A stretch of 64,000 bases of DNA, taken from CAJQND01 sp051010055 (GTDB lineage Bacteria; Pseudomonadota; Alphaproteobacteria; Rhizobiales; CAJQND01). Shown here piece by piece: positions 27,884-37,118 of this stretch. The notes under the pieces were generated by a model. The model did no database searches. It saw only the letters and a list, made by a program, of their open reading frames with translations, and had not been told where the DNA came from. The DNA is taken from assembly GCA_051010055.1 (NCBI GenBank), contig JBPCVY010000044.1, positions 1 to 64,000 on the forward strand, read 5' to 3'. The position numbers were made by a program, and so were the translations under genes. Numbering within the stretch: position 1 is the stretch's first letter; every line of letters begins with the position of its first letter.

Positions 27884-28837
27884 ATGACGCAACGTCCGGA
27901 CAGCCGTCCTTCGCCGTTCCGCGAGTTTGACCGCGCGGCCTGGGCGAAGCTGCGTGCGGACACGCCCATGACGCTTGCAGAAGAAGATTTGGAAAACTTG
28001 CGCGGCCTGAACGAGCAGGTTTCCATGGAAGAGGTGGCCGATATTTACCTGCCTCTATCCCGGCTTCTCAGCCTTTATGTTGAATCGGCTCAGGACCTGT
28101 TCCAGGACACATTGAAATTCCTCGGCGGCAATGGCGCCAAGGTGCCCTATGTCATCGGCATGGGGGGCTCGGTTGCGGTGGGCAAGTCTACCACCGCACG
28201 CATATTGCGGGCGCTTCTTGCCCGCTGGCCAAACCATCCGAAAGTAAGCCTTCTTACAACGGATGGATTTTTATGGCCAAACCAGGAACTTGAAAACCGC
28301 GGTATCTTGAACCGCAAAGGTTTTCCGGAAAGCTACAATGTTTCCCACCTTCTGCGGGTTCTTTCTGAAATCAAGGCGGGACGTAGGGAAGTCAAGGCCC
28401 CGGTTTATTCCCATCTCTCCTACGATATCGTTCCGAGCAAAACGGTAGCCTTCGACCGGCCTGACATTTTGATTGTTGAGGGCCTCAACGTACTGCTTAC
28501 CGGTGATGCACCCTATGACGGCAAGGCGGTGCCGTTCGTTTCCGACTTTTTCGACTTTGCGGTTTTCATGCATGCTGATGAGGAAGATTTGCGGAAGTGG
28601 TATGTCGAGCGCTTTTTCAGACTGCGTGAAACAGCCTTTCAGGATCCAAAGTCCTATTTCCACCGCTATTCAACGCTTACCGATGATGTGGCCTACGAGA
28701 TTGCCAACAATATCTGGGAATCCATCAACCTGGTGAACTTGCGCGAGAATGTGCTGCCCACTCGGCACCGGGCGGATTTGATTTTGCACAAATCATCAAA
28801 CCACGCCATTGAGACGGTAATGCTGCGCAAGCTTTAG
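27884..28837 (+). CDS. coaA: pantothenate kinase type I
   Basis: Phosphorylates pantothenate, the first committed step of CoA synthesis; 317 residues, the prokaryotic type I enzyme. The P-loop [12 protein letters not shown] is in the middle third. [19 protein letters not shown] and [11 protein letters not shown] are conserved. Adjacent to hisE as in other Hyphomicrobiales. Convergent with the PfkB kinase gene, 6 bases between stops. Confidence 0.95.
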   Translation: MTQRPDSRPSPFREFDRAAWAKLRADTPMTLAEEDLENLRGLNEQVSMEEVADIYLPLSRLLSLYVESAQDLFQDTLKFLGGNGAKVPYVIGMGGSVAVGKSTTARILRALLARWPNHPKVSLLTTDGFLWPNQELENRGILNRKGFPESYNVSHLLRVLSEIKAGRREVKAPVYSHLSYDIVPSKTVAFDRPDILIVEGLNVLLTGDAPYDGKAVPFVSDFFDFAVFMHADEEDLRKWYVERFFRLRETAFQDPKSYFHRYSTLTDDVAYEIANNIWESINLVNLRENVLPTRHRADLILHKSSNHAIETVMLRKL

Positions 28838-28843
28838 GCCGGT

Positions 28844-29839
28844 TTATGCAAGTCCTTGCTGTTGTGCAAGTTCATGCAATGGTACTTCCGGGCGCGCACC
28901 CACGTGGGAAATCACCTCTGATGCAGCCAGCACGCCGAGCCTGGCGCAATTCTCAGCATCGCGCCCGTTTGTGAGGCCAAACAGGAAGCCTGCAGCAAAC
29001 AAGTCCCCGGCGCCGGTAGCATCAACGAGTTTCTCAATAGGCACTGCCGGAACATGGATGATCTCATCCCCGTTCACCACAACACAGCCCTTTTCAGAGC
29101 GGGTGAGCGCGCCAAGTTCACAATCCTGGCGCACGGCGGCAAGGGCGGCGTCAAAATCATCCACCTGGTAAAGCGCCATGATTTCTGCCTCGTTTGCGAA
29201 AAGAATATCCACATGGCCGCGCACCAGATCGAGAAATTCCGGACGGTGGCGCTCAACGCAGAAAAGATCAGACAATGTGAGCGAGACCTTCCGGCCCGCC
29301 GCCTTGGCAATTGCGCCAGCTTCGTGGAATGCCCGCATTGCGGGTTCCTTATCGAACAGATAACCCTCCATATAGGTTATCTGCGCCGCTTCAATCTGTT
29401 CTTTGTTCAAGTCTTCAGGCCCAAGGTTCACGCAGGCGCCAAGATAAGTGTTCATGGTGCGCTCACCGTCAGGGGTAATGAAAATGATGCATCGCGCGGT
29501 CGCAGGACCGTCTGTTGCAACACCGGTGTCAAAGGTTACTCCGGCAGCGCGGATATCGTGGCTGAACACACCGCCCAGCTGATCATCGCGCACCTTGCCC
29601 GTATAGGCCGCATCGCCACCAAATGAGGCAATGCCTGCAATCGTGTTTGCCGCCGAGCCGCCGGAGACCTCGATTGCAGGTCCTGTTTCGGCGTAAAGGC
29701 TTTCCGCGCGCTCCTCGTCGATAAGGTTCATCGCGCCTTTGGAAATACCCCTCAAATTGAGATATTCGTCATCTGCATGGGACAAAATATCGACAATGGC
29801 ATTTCCAATGCCGAGTACATCGAACTGGGAGTTGGTCAA
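28844..29839 (-). CDS. PfkB family kinase, probable adenosine kinase
   Basis: A 331-residue ribokinase-fold enzyme. N-terminal GIGNAIVDIL, the di-glycine SGGSAANTIAG, and the C-terminal anion hole/catalytic D-A-T-G-A-G-D are all present. The sequence matches the PfkB group annotated as adenosine kinase in Hyphomicrobiales, but sugar or nucleoside specificity cannot be read directly. Single gene, divergent from the CysZ-like gene across 169 bases in which I see no clear promoter. Confidence 0.85.
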   Translation of the reverse strand: MTNSQFDVLGIGNAIVDILSHADDEYLNLRGISKGAMNLIDEERAESLYAETGPAIEVSGGSAANTIAGIASFGGDAAYTGKVRDDQLGGVFSHDIRAAGVTFDTGVATDGPATARCIIFITPDGERTMNTYLGACVNLGPEDLNKEQIEAAQITYMEGYLFDKEPAMRAFHEAGAIAKAAGRKVSLTLSDLFCVERHRPEFLDLVRGHVDILFANEAEIMALYQVDDFDAALAAVRQDCELGALTRSEKGCVVVNGDEIIHVPAVPIEKLVDATGAGDLFAAGFLFGLTNGRDAENCARLGVLAASEVISHVGARPEVPLHELAQQQGLA

Positions 29840-30008
29840 AGTGAAATTCCTGCACGGTGTAAAATTTTGCGGCGACTATACCGATTGCACACTGCGGCGC
29901 AAGCGCCATTCATTGAAATCGGGACCGAGACACATTTCCTCGCAAACCACCTTGCCATTCTCTCTACCAATCACTAGTTAAGCCAGCAAAACCAAATGGA
30001 TAAAAATC

Positions 30009-30698
30009 ATGTTTTCTGCCGCCAGCAAAGCATTTGAGCAAATGTTTTCACCGCCCTTCCGCAAGGTGTTGCTGAAGGCGCTTGGGCTCACTTTTGTATT
30101 GTTCTTCGCATTGGGGCTGGGCGTGCAGCTGTTGCTGGCCTCCTTTACCTTCTCCAGCACCGACTGGATTGACACCACCGCCAGCTGGGCAACCGGCATT
30201 GGTGCGTTCTTCATATTCATGGTTGCCAGCCTTTATCTGATGGGCCCTGTTACCGCGGTTTTCGCCGGTATTTTTCTGGACGATATCGCCGAACGGGTTG
30301 AAAAGGTTCACTATGCCGGAGATGCGCCGGGCACTGCGGTGCCGATTGGCCCGTCAATGCTGATGGCGCTGCAATTTGCCATCATTGTTTTGCTGGTGCA
30401 TATCGCCATGGTGCCGTTTCTGTTTGTCGGCCTTGGCGCAATCGGGTTGATTATTTCAAACGCCTACCTTTTGGGCCGGGAATTTTTCGAGTTGACGGGA
30501 ATGCGTCATTTATCCCGTGGTGAGGCGAAGGATTTGCGCCGGCGCAACGCAGGGCGGGTTTTTGCAGCCGGCCTTGCCCCGGCAGCGCTTGCCCTGGTGC
30601 CTCTTGGAAACATTCTGGTGCCGATTTTCACAACCGCCTATATGACCCACATTTTCAAAACAGTTCAGCGAGACGACGCCTCTGCTTCTGAGGCCTAA
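30009..30698 (+). CDS. EI24/CysZ-like membrane protein
   Basis: A 229-residue integral membrane protein of the EI24 family (the group that includes CysZ sulfate permease), with about four to five hydrophobic segments. The family block NAYLLGREFFELTGMRH is clear near residue 155. Alphaproteobacterial members are annotated as sulfate transporter family, but a transport function is not shown for this branch. Its end overlaps the convergent nth gene by 4 bases. Confidence 0.8.
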   Translation: MFSAASKAFEQMFSPPFRKVLLKALGLTFVLFFALGLGVQLLLASFTFSSTDWIDTTASWATGIGAFFIFMVASLYLMGPVTAVFAGIFLDDIAERVEKVHYAGDAPGTAVPIGPSMLMALQFAIIVLLVHIAMVPFLFVGLGAIGLIISNAYLLGREFFELTGMRHLSRGEAKDLRRRNAGRVFAAGLAPAALALVPLGNILVPIFTTAYMTHIFKTVQRDDASASEA

Positions 30699-31345
30699 AC
30701 AGTTTTTTCCTTCGACTTGCACAAATCATAAACAACGCAAACCGCACAGTCCGGTTTGCGGGCCTTGCAGATATAGCGGCCATGCAAGATGAGCCAGTGA
30801 TGGGCATGGAGCTTGAAGTGAGCGGGAATGATTTTCTCTAGCTTGCGCTCAACCTCGACAACATCTTTGCCCGGCGCCAGTCCGGTGCGGTTGCCGATGC
30901 GGAAAATATGGGTATCGACCGCAATAGTCGGATGGCCAAACGCAATATTGAGCACAACATTTGCCGTCTTGCGGCCAACACCGGGAAGGGCCTCCAGCGC
31001 CTCGCGAATTTCCGGCACCTTGCTGTCATGCTCGTTGATCAGCTTTTGCGAAAGCGCAACAACATTCTTTGCCTTGTTGCGGTATAGGCCAATGGTTTTG
31101 ATGTAGTCGCGCACCGTACTTTCACCGAGCGCCACCATTTTCTCAGGGGTATCAGCCACCGCAAACAATGGCCCGGTGGCCTTGTTAACGCCCTCATCGG
31201 TTGCCTGCGCTGAAAGAACCACCGCCACCAGCAGTGTGTAGGCGTTCACATAATCAAGCTCGCCTATTGGTTCAGGCCTTTCCGCCTGAAGCCGTGCAAA
31301 GAACTCTTCAATTTCCGCCCGGGTGAGTTTTGAAAGCCGCGCCAT
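30695..31345 (-). CDS. nth: endonuclease III
   Basis: Bifunctional DNA glycosylase/AP lyase for oxidised pyrimidines, 216 residues. The helix-hairpin-helix LEALPGVGRKTANVVLN contains the catalytic lysine, VDTHIFRIGNR the catalytic aspartate, and the 4Fe-4S loop is C-x6-C-x2-C-x5-C near the end (CKARKPDCAVC...LC). The start at 31345 (MARLSKLTRAE) is preferred over the upstream in-frame ATG at 31381, which has no family similarity. Divergent from the DUF2244 gene. Confidence 0.94.
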   Translation of the reverse strand: MARLSKLTRAEIEEFFARLQAERPEPIGELDYVNAYTLLVAVVLSAQATDEGVNKATGPLFAVADTPEKMVALGESTVRDYIKTIGLYRNKAKNVVALSQKLINEHDSKVPEIREALEALPGVGRKTANVVLNIAFGHPTIAVDTHIFRIGNRTGLAPGKDVVEVERKLEKIIPAHFKLHAHHWLILHGRYICKARKPDCAVCVVYDLCKSKEKTV

Positions 31346-31445
31346 CTGATCATCTTTTGTGGTTATTCCATAACAACGCAAAGTGAACGGGCTCAGTCAA
31401 ACGTTTGATTGCACTTTTCCCGGCTATTCCGGCTATAATTCGCTG

Positions 31446-31940
31446 ATGGCGCAAGAATTGGAAAAAACCGCCGAGCCAGAATTTTCCGCAGTTTTGCGGC
31501 CGCACCGCTCCCTTGGCCGCCCGGGCTTCATCATTTTGATGAGCGCCATTGGTATTGTCAGCTTTGTTGCCGGCATGGCGTTTCTCTACATGGGCGCCTG
31601 GCCGGTATTCGGTTTCTTCGGCCTTGATGCTGCACTCATCTATTGGGCGTTCAAGCGCAATTATGCTGACGCAGAAGTGTTTGAAGCAGTCGAAATCCGC
31701 AATGGCGAGCTGATTGTGCGAAAAGGCGGAAGAAACCGGAAAACGCGCGAATGGCGCTTTCAAACCTTTTGGGTGCGGGTTGAGCTTGAACATAATGAGC
31801 ATCTGGAAACGTTCGGCCCATTGTGGCTCACCTCCCACGGAAAGCGCCTGCAATTGGGCGCGTTTCTGGGCTCAGGCGAATTGCATGCCTTTTCCGAAGC
31901 GCTGTCTGGAGCACTGCGCCGTACAAAATTTGCAAATTGA
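31446..31940 (+). CDS. DUF2244 domain membrane protein
   Basis: A 164-residue protein with two hydrophobic helices (about 28-72) and a C-terminal beta-rich domain containing W-V-R-V and SHGKRLQLGAFLG, diagnostic of DUF2244. Function unknown; the topology suggests a membrane-anchored PH-like domain. The ATG at 31446 begins at the family N-terminus (SAVLRPHRSLG follows). It precedes the AraC-methyltransferase gene by 56 bases. Confidence 0.83.
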   Translation: MAQELEKTAEPEFSAVLRPHRSLGRPGFIILMSAIGIVSFVAGMAFLYMGAWPVFGFFGLDAALIYWAFKRNYADAEVFEAVEIRNGELIVRKGGRNRKTREWRFQTFWVRVELEHNEHLETFGPLWLTSHGKRLQLGAFLGSGELHAFSEALSGALRRTKFAN

Positions 31941-31996
31941 AGCCATCACAAGAAACGGGTGGCAGGATGCAAGGCCAGTGATTTAAGTTCGTAGTC

Positions 31997-32899
31997 ATGA
32001 CACATGCACGCATAGACCAGATGGCGCTTGCCGCCCCGGAACCAGGCCCTGCAAATGACAATGCGCAGGACTATAACCATGTCCGTAACATAATTGCCCA
32101 TTTGAGCGAAAATTGGCGCGACCAACCCTCTTTGGATGAGCTTGCCCGCAAGGCGGACTTGAGCCCGGCACATCTGCAAAAGCTGTTTACCCGCTGGGCC
32201 GGCATTTCACCGAAGGGATTTTTACAGGCAATTACCTTGGATCATGCCCGCGATTTGCTTCGGGAAAGCACATCGGTGCTGGATACGGCATATGAGGTGG
32301 GATTGTCCGGGCCGGGCAGATTGCATGATTTATTCGTTACCCATGAGGCCATGACGCCGGGCGCTTACAAGGCGCGCGGGTCCGGCCTTGAAATGGCCTA
32401 CGGGTTCCACCCCTGCCAGTTCGGCACGGTGTTGCTGGTTGTGACAGACCTTGGCCTGGCCGGGCTTGGCTTTGCCGATGAAGGCGGTGAACGCGAAGCG
32501 CTGGAAGACATGATGAGCCGCTGGCCGGCGGCAAGTTTCGTACAAGACCTAAAACGCACCGAACCATTTGCCGAACGTATTTTCGACCCTACAAAGTGGA
32601 ACAAGTCAGATCCATTGCGGGTCGTGCTAATTGGTTCTGAATTTGAGGTCGATGTTTGGCGTACATTGCTCCGTATTCCCACAGGCAAGGCGACAACCTA
32701 TTCAGATATCGCGACCCACCTTGGCAAGGCGCCCGGCGCTGCCCGCGCTGTTGGCAGCGCGGTTGGCCGGAATCCGGTGTCTTTTGTGGTGCCATGCCAC
32801 AGGGTGCTCGGCAAATCCGGTAAAATGTGTGGCTATCACTGGGGAATTACGCGCAAGCGCGCCATTCTCGGCTGGGAAGCCGGACTTGCTGCCTCTTAG
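31997..32899 (+). CDS. AraC-type HTH fused to O6-methylguanine-DNA methyltransferase
   Basis: A 300-residue fusion resembling Ada without its N-terminal zinc domain. An AraC-type HTH (about 30-125: LDELARKADLSPAHLQKLF, AYEVGLSGPGRLHDLF) is followed by the methyltransferase ribonuclease-like domain and the active-site domain with P-C-H-R-V-L-G, then the usual GYHWGITRKRAIL. The PCHR cysteine should accept alkyl groups from O6-methylguanine. The methyl-phosphotriester cysteine domain that activates E. coli Ada is absent, so induction must work otherwise, if at all. Convergent with gpmA, 3 bases apart. Confidence 0.9.
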   Translation: MTHARIDQMALAAPEPGPANDNAQDYNHVRNIIAHLSENWRDQPSLDELARKADLSPAHLQKLFTRWAGISPKGFLQAITLDHARDLLRESTSVLDTAYEVGLSGPGRLHDLFVTHEAMTPGAYKARGSGLEMAYGFHPCQFGTVLLVVTDLGLAGLGFADEGGEREALEDMMSRWPAASFVQDLKRTEPFAERIFDPTKWNKSDPLRVVLIGSEFEVDVWRTLLRIPTGKATTYSDIATHLGKAPGAARAVGSAVGRNPVSFVVPCHRVLGKSGKMCGYHWGITRKRAILGWEAGLAAS

Positions 32900-32902
32900 A
32901 GA

Positions 32903-33520
32903 CTATTCGAGAACCTGTTTGTCCAAAATCGTGCCGTCCTCACCAAGCCGGTATACAATTGGCACGCCGGTTGCGACTTCGCGCGCGATAATTTCTTCAG
33001 CGCTTAAGCCCTCAAGGGACATGATAAGTGAGCGCAAGGAATTGCCGTGCGCCACTACAAGAATTTTTCTACCCTCATCAAGCAGCGGCTGAACATGTTT
33101 CTTAAAATATGGACGCACCCGCTCAGCAGTGTCCTTCAGGCTTTCCCCGCCCGGCGGCGGCACATCGAATGACCGGCGCCAGGCATGCACCTGCTCTTCG
33201 CCCCATTTGGCACGGGCATCATCTTTGTTGAGGCCTGAAAGATCACCATAATCACGCTCGTTCAGCGCCTGATCCTTGGTGGTCGGGAGGTCGTCGCGGC
33301 CAAGTTCGCCAAGAATAATGTCACATGTGTTTTGCGCCCGGATGAGGGCGCTTGTGAAAGCCTCATCGAACGGCACTCCGAGCGCCTTCAGTTTCTTTCC
33401 GGCCGAGTGGGCTTCCTCAACCCCTTTTTCCGTCAGGCCCGGGTCGCGCCAGCCGGTAAACAGGTTCTTGAGGTTCCATTCGCTTTGTCCGTGGCGGACG
33501 AGCACCAGAAGGCTTTCCAT
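32903..33520 (-). CDS. gpmA: 2,3-bisphosphoglycerate-dependent phosphoglycerate mutase
   Basis: Glycolytic mutase (3-PG to 2-PG), the short alphaproteobacterial form of 205 residues. The phosphohistidine motif [10 protein letters not shown] is at the N-terminus, with [25 protein letters not shown] and the second histidine in [11 protein letters not shown]. The start at 33520 ([11 protein letters not shown]) is chosen; an in-frame ATG at 33535 is also possible. The stop of dapB lies only 18 bases upstream of the start, a dapB-gpmA operon seen in relatives. Confidence 0.93.
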   Translation of the reverse strand: MESLLVLVRHGQSEWNLKNLFTGWRDPGLTEKGVEEAHSAGKKLKALGVPFDEAFTSALIRAQNTCDIILGELGRDDLPTTKDQALNERDYGDLSGLNKDDARAKWGEEQVHAWRRSFDVPPPGGESLKDTAERVRPYFKKHVQPLLDEGRKILVVAHGNSLRSLIMSLEGLSAEEIIAREVATGVPIVYRLGEDGTILDKQVLE

Positions 33521-33538
33521 AAGCGTGAGTTCCACAAT

Positions 33539-34351
33539 TTAATCTTCAATTCCAAGCACATCGGCCATCGAATAAAGACCGGGCTTTTTGTCGCGTCCCC
33601 AAAGTGCGGCCCGAACCGCGCCGTGCGCAAATATTTCCCGCGATTCTGCCTTGTGAGTGAATTCAATCCGCTCAGCTTCCCCGGCAAACACAACCGTATG
33701 TTCGCCGACAACCGAGCCGCCGCGCAATGTGGCAAAACCTATATCACCGGCATGGCGCGCGCCCGTGTGGCCATCGCGCGAGCGCACCGAGCGCTGAGCC
33801 AGATTTATCTCGCGCCCTTCCGCTGCTGCCTCGCCCAGCATAAGAGCCGTGCCAGAAGGGGCATCCACCTTGTGGCGGTGGTGCATTTCCACAACTTCGA
33901 CATCGAACTCTTCACCCAGCGCCTTTGCAACACGCTTTACCATGGCGGCAAGCAGGTTGACGCCCAGGCTCATATTGCCGGCTTTGATGATGCGGGCATG
34001 GCGCGCTCCAGCTTTGATCTTAGCCTCATCATCATCGGAAAATCCGGTTGTGCCGATGACATGGACAATGCGCGCCTGGGCGGCAAGGGTGCAATGTTCA
34101 ACACTTGCCTGTGGTGATGAAAAATCGATAACGCCATCAATGGATGCAAACAGCTCCAGGGGTTTATCGGTGACAAAGGCGTCTATAGGCCCAAGACCTG
34201 CCAACTCGCCCATGTCGGCACCGATGAATTCAGAACCTGGGCGTTCGGTGCCACCGGCCACTTCACACCCTTCAGTTTGATGAACCAGCCGCGTGAGAGT
34301 GCGGCCCATACGCCCGCCTGCTCCGACAATCGCCAATCGCATCGTGCTCAA
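33539..34351 (-). CDS. dapB: 4-hydroxy-tetrahydrodipicolinate reductase
   Basis: NAD(P)H-dependent reductase of the lysine/diaminopimelate pathway, 270 residues. The Rossmann motif [11 protein letters not shown] is at the N-terminus, then IGTTGFS, the substrate-binding [16 protein letters not shown] and [14 protein letters not shown]. Start [11 protein letters not shown]4 is an equally good start. Upstream of gpmA and likely co-transcribed; divergent from the SRPBCC gene. Confidence 0.95.
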   Translation of the reverse strand: MSTMRLAIVGAGGRMGRTLTRLVHQTEGCEVAGGTERPGSEFIGADMGELAGLGPIDAFVTDKPLELFASIDGVIDFSSPQASVEHCTLAAQARIVHVIGTTGFSDDDEAKIKAGARHARIIKAGNMSLGVNLLAAMVKRVAKALGEEFDVEVVEMHHRHKVDAPSGTALMLGEAAAEGREINLAQRSVRSRDGHTGARHAGDIGFATLRGGSVVGEHTVVFAGEAERIEFTHKAESREIFAHGAVRAALWGRDKKPGLYSMADVLGIED

Positions 34352-34440
34352 AATTTCACCCCATCAACCACTACTGTTTGGTATCATCACCTTGACGGCG
34401 TATAACAGCCGCAGACGAAATAAAAAAGAGGGATGGCCAC

Positions 34441-34477
34441 TCGCTTTGCCAAACAAGGCGCGATAGTGTCAAAGCGA
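34441..34477. repeat. 8-bp inverted repeat upstream of SRPBCC gene
   Basis: TCGCTTTG (34441-34448) and CAAAGCGA (34470-34477) are exact inverted copies separated by 21 bases, within the 164-base spacer between the divergent dapB and SRPBCC genes. They end 39 bases before the SRPBCC start codon, so the repeat could be an operator or a leader hairpin. No poly-T follows. Confidence 0.4.
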
Positions 34478-34515
34478 AGGTTCATCTCCGAACGGGGAAT
34501 TGGGAGAATCCACGC

Positions 34516-34947
34516 ATGGTGCACGTGCAGCAGTCTCTGGTTTTAAACGCCAGTGCAAGAGACGTTTGGGCCGTTGTCGGTGACTTTGACAAGCTGAACG
34601 AATGGCATCCGGCGGTTCAAAGCATTGAGGGCGAAACCACAGGCGAGGGCCGCTTGCGTTCCTTGGCGCTGCTCGGCGGCACAAAAAGGCTCATCGAAAA
34701 GCTGGATGAGGCAGACGAGGAAAACCTCTCTTACTCCTACCACATTGTGGATGGGCCGCTTCCCGTTGCCGATTTCAAAAGCACTATTTCAGTTTCCCCT
34801 CATGAAGGCGAAACAGGGTGTATTGTCACCTGGGTTGCAAGTTTTGAAGCTGAAGGCACGACGGAAGAAGATGCCACCGCCATCATAAACGGTTATTTCA
34901 CCGCTGGGCTGAGAGGGCTCAAAAAGCAATTCGGTGAAATGGTTTAA
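34516..34947 (+). CDS. SRPBCC family protein
   Basis: A 143-residue START/Bet v1-like protein. The N-terminal VLNASARDVWAVVGDFDKLNEWHP and central SYSYHIVDGPLPV are typical of polyketide cyclase/MxaD-type SRPBCC proteins, which bind a small hydrophobic ligand. No catalytic function can be assigned. Start ATG at 34516 after GGGAGAA. Convergent with the DUF1330 gene. Confidence 0.8.
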   Translation: MVHVQQSLVLNASARDVWAVVGDFDKLNEWHPAVQSIEGETTGEGRLRSLALLGGTKRLIEKLDEADEENLSYSYHIVDGPLPVADFKSTISVSPHEGETGCIVTWVASFEAEGTTEEDATAIINGYFTAGLRGLKKQFGEMV

Positions 34948-34962
34948 GGCGTGCTTGCGCGC

Positions 34963-35250
34963 TCAAACACCTTCAACAATGACAATGTCGGCAATTCCCG
35001 CACCATCACGGTGGACGCGGGCAGTCTGATATTCCGGCGAGTTATAGCAAGCGAGCGCGTCCTGATATGACTCAAACTCGATGACCACATTGCGCGGGCG
35101 GCCGTTTCCCTCAAGTTGGGTTGCCTCACCGCCGCGCGCCAGCACACGGGCATTGTATTTCTTGAAAGCCTCAGGCGAAGCATTGACGTAGTTTTGGTAC
35201 AGATCAGGATCGTTCACAGTCACATGGGCAATCCAATATCCCTTGGCCAT
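34963..35250 (-). CDS. DUF1330 domain-containing protein
   Basis: A 95-residue ferredoxin-like-fold protein of the DUF1330 family: KGYWIAHVTVNDPDLYQNY at the start, then FESYQDALACYNSPEYQ, characteristic of the family. Function unknown; related to the dimeric alpha/beta barrel group. The ATG at 35250 has GGGGGAGAGA just upstream, which fixes the start. It follows the hydroxyacid dehydrogenase gene by 19 bases, so the two are likely co-transcribed. Confidence 0.85.
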   Translation of the reverse strand: MAKGYWIAHVTVNDPDLYQNYVNASPEAFKKYNARVLARGGEATQLEGNGRPRNVVIEFESYQDALACYNSPEYQTARVHRDGAGIADIVIVEGV

Positions 35251-35269
35251 TTCTCTCTCCCCCTGTCCG

Positions 35270-36259
35270 TTAGACCATGGAAGGCAGCACCCGGTCAGGC
35301 GGGGTGTGGCCGTCGATGAAGGTTTTGATATTGATGATGACTTTTTCACCCATGTCGATGCGCCCTTCAATTGTGGCCGATCCCATGTGGGGAAGAAGTA
35401 CGACCCGATCGGATTTGACAAGCTTCGGGTTTACCGCCGGTTCATGCTCGAACACATCAAGCCCTGCGCCGGCAATTTCGTTTGCCTCAAGCATTCGCGC
35501 CAGGGCGTTTTCATCGATCACCTCACCACGGGCAGTGTTGATGACGTAGGCATCCGGGCGCAACAGCTTGAGCCGGCGCGCCGACAATAAGTGATATGTT
35601 GCAGGTGTGTGCGGGCAGTTGATGGAAATAATATCCATGCGGGCAAGCATTTGGTCGAGGCTGTCCCAATAGGTTGCCTCAAGCTCTTCCTCAATCACCG
35701 GATTGACCCGCCGGCGGTTATGATAATGGATTTGCAGGCCGAATGATTTGGCCCGGCGCGCAACAGCCTGACCAATGCGTCCCATTCCGACAATGCCAAG
35801 ACGCTTTCCGTAAATCCTGTTGCCAAGCATCCAGGTGGGTGACCAGCCGGACCAGTTTTTGTCTGAACCGATAACCTGTGCGCCTTCCGGCAAACGCCGC
35901 GCAACCGCCAAAATGAGCGCCATGGTCATGTCGGCAGTGTCTTCAGTGAGAACGCCCGGCGTGTTGGTTACCAGAATGCCCCGGTTTGAGGCGGTTTCAA
36001 TGTCGATATTGTCGACGCCGGTGCCGAAATTGGCGATCAGCTTCAAATTGGGCCCTGCCTGGCTCAAAATCGACTTATCGATGCGGTCTGTAACCGTCGG
36101 GACGAGAACGTCGGCTTCCTTGACGGCGGCGACAAGCGCATCATGGTCCATTGGAGTATCGTCGATGTTGAGGCGTGTCTCGAACAGCTCACGCATTCTT
36201 GTTTCAACAACGTCCGGCAATTTCCGCGTAACGATGACCAGCGGTTTTTGCGTGCTCAT
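35270..36259 (-). CDS. D-isomer-specific 2-hydroxyacid dehydrogenase, glyoxylate reductase type
   Basis: A 329-residue NAD(P)H-dependent dehydrogenase of the glyoxylate/hydroxypyruvate reductase branch. It has the nucleotide motif GIVGMGRIGQAVARRA, the catalytic Arg in NTARGEVID, and the catalytic His in LLPHMGSATIEGR; FGTGVDNID is the substrate loop. The ATG at 36259 is preceded by GGAGAGG; a frame-open ATG at 36286 has no such site. Probable role: reduction of glyoxylate or hydroxypyruvate in the cytosol. Exact substrate inferred. Confidence 0.88.
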   Translation of the reverse strand: MSTQKPLVIVTRKLPDVVETRMRELFETRLNIDDTPMDHDALVAAVKEADVLVPTVTDRIDKSILSQAGPNLKLIANFGTGVDNIDIETASNRGILVTNTPGVLTEDTADMTMALILAVARRLPEGAQVIGSDKNWSGWSPTWMLGNRIYGKRLGIVGMGRIGQAVARRAKSFGLQIHYHNRRRVNPVIEEELEATYWDSLDQMLARMDIISINCPHTPATYHLLSARRLKLLRPDAYVINTARGEVIDENALARMLEANEIAGAGLDVFEHEPAVNPKLVKSDRVVLLPHMGSATIEGRIDMGEKVIINIKTFIDGHTPPDRVLPSMV

Positions 36260-36332
36260 TCGGGCCTCTCCGATGACTAGTGGCAAAAGTTAACTGATAT
36301 TAAAGATAAATTTGCCAAAACGACACACTTCC

Positions 36333-36357
36333 AGTTTACTTCAGGTTTGTGTAAACT
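36333..36357. repeat. 7-bp inverted repeat in the promoter region of the SH3 protein
   Basis: AGTTTAC (36333-36339) and GTAAACT (36351-36357) flank an 11-base spacer. They lie in the 262-base gap between the divergent 2-hydroxyacid dehydrogenase and SH3-protein genes, the longest gap in the window. The dimension is right for a dimeric regulator. Nothing else recognisable is in this gap. Confidence 0.4.
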
Positions 36358-36521
36358 ACACGATGACTTGTCTAGCAGACTGGCAATTGAAATTGGAAGA
36401 GGGGTTCTTCGGTATTAGATGAGGTAAGGTGGAAAAACTTGCGCCCTTAATGGGTAATCGGCAAGATTAACCGCATGGATGGTTTCTCTATAACCTGTTG
36501 AACTTTGGAGATAAAAAGGCG

Positions 36522-37115
36522 ATGGCGTTCAGACGCGACAGGATATTCGCACTGGCGGGGCTCTGCGTCGGAGCATGCTTTGTCCTGGCCGCTGTCCTCT
36601 CCATCGTGTTCTCACAAGGCTCTGCCACTGCCAGCTACGGAAATGACGCAAATGCCGTAAAGGCCATGCCACCGGCAAAACTTGGCCCCAGTGGCCTGCC
36701 CGTACCACGCTTTGTTTCGCTGAAACGCAAGAAGGTTAACGTGCGCAAGGGTCCATCAACGGACCACCGTGTTAAATGGGTGTATACGTCCAAGGGTTAT
36801 CCGGTTGAAATCATTGCTGAATCAGACAATTGGCGCAGGGTTCGAGATGCCCAGGGCGATGAAGGCTGGGTGTTCCACAGCCTGTTGTCCGGCAGCCGCA
36901 CAGCAATCATCTCGCCGTGGGGGGAAGCCACTCAAATCCCGATGCTTTCTGAACCCCATGCCGGTTCACCAGTGGTTGCCAGCCTGAGTTCAGGGGTAAT
37001 GGGCCTGGTTGATAACTGCAACGGCGAATGGTGCATGGTTGCGGTTACCGGATATTCCGGTTGGGTAGAACAAGGGCGTTTGTGGGGTATATATCCCGGC
37101 GAACGGTTCCAGTAA
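36522..37115 (+). CDS. SH3 domain-containing exported protein
   Basis: A 197-residue protein with a basic N-terminus and one hydrophobic segment (about 8-32), a membrane anchor or uncleaved signal, followed by a bacterial SH3 domain (VNVRKGPSTDHRVKWVY, ...DEGWVFHSLLSG) and a second related repeat near the C-terminus (GSPVVASL, YSGWVEQGRLWGIYPGE). Such proteins usually act in the periplasm on peptidoglycan. ATG at 36522 was chosen over an in-frame TTG at 36498; GGAG and AAGG lie upstream. Convergent with irr, 3 bases apart. Confidence 0.85.
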   Translation: MAFRRDRIFALAGLCVGACFVLAAVLSIVFSQGSATASYGNDANAVKAMPPAKLGPSGLPVPRFVSLKRKKVNVRKGPSTDHRVKWVYTSKGYPVEIIAESDNWRRVRDAQGDEGWVFHSLLSGSRTAIISPWGEATQIPMLSEPHAGSPVVASLSSGVMGLVDNCNGEWCMVAVTGYSGWVEQGRLWGIYPGERFQ

Positions 37116-37118
37116 GCC

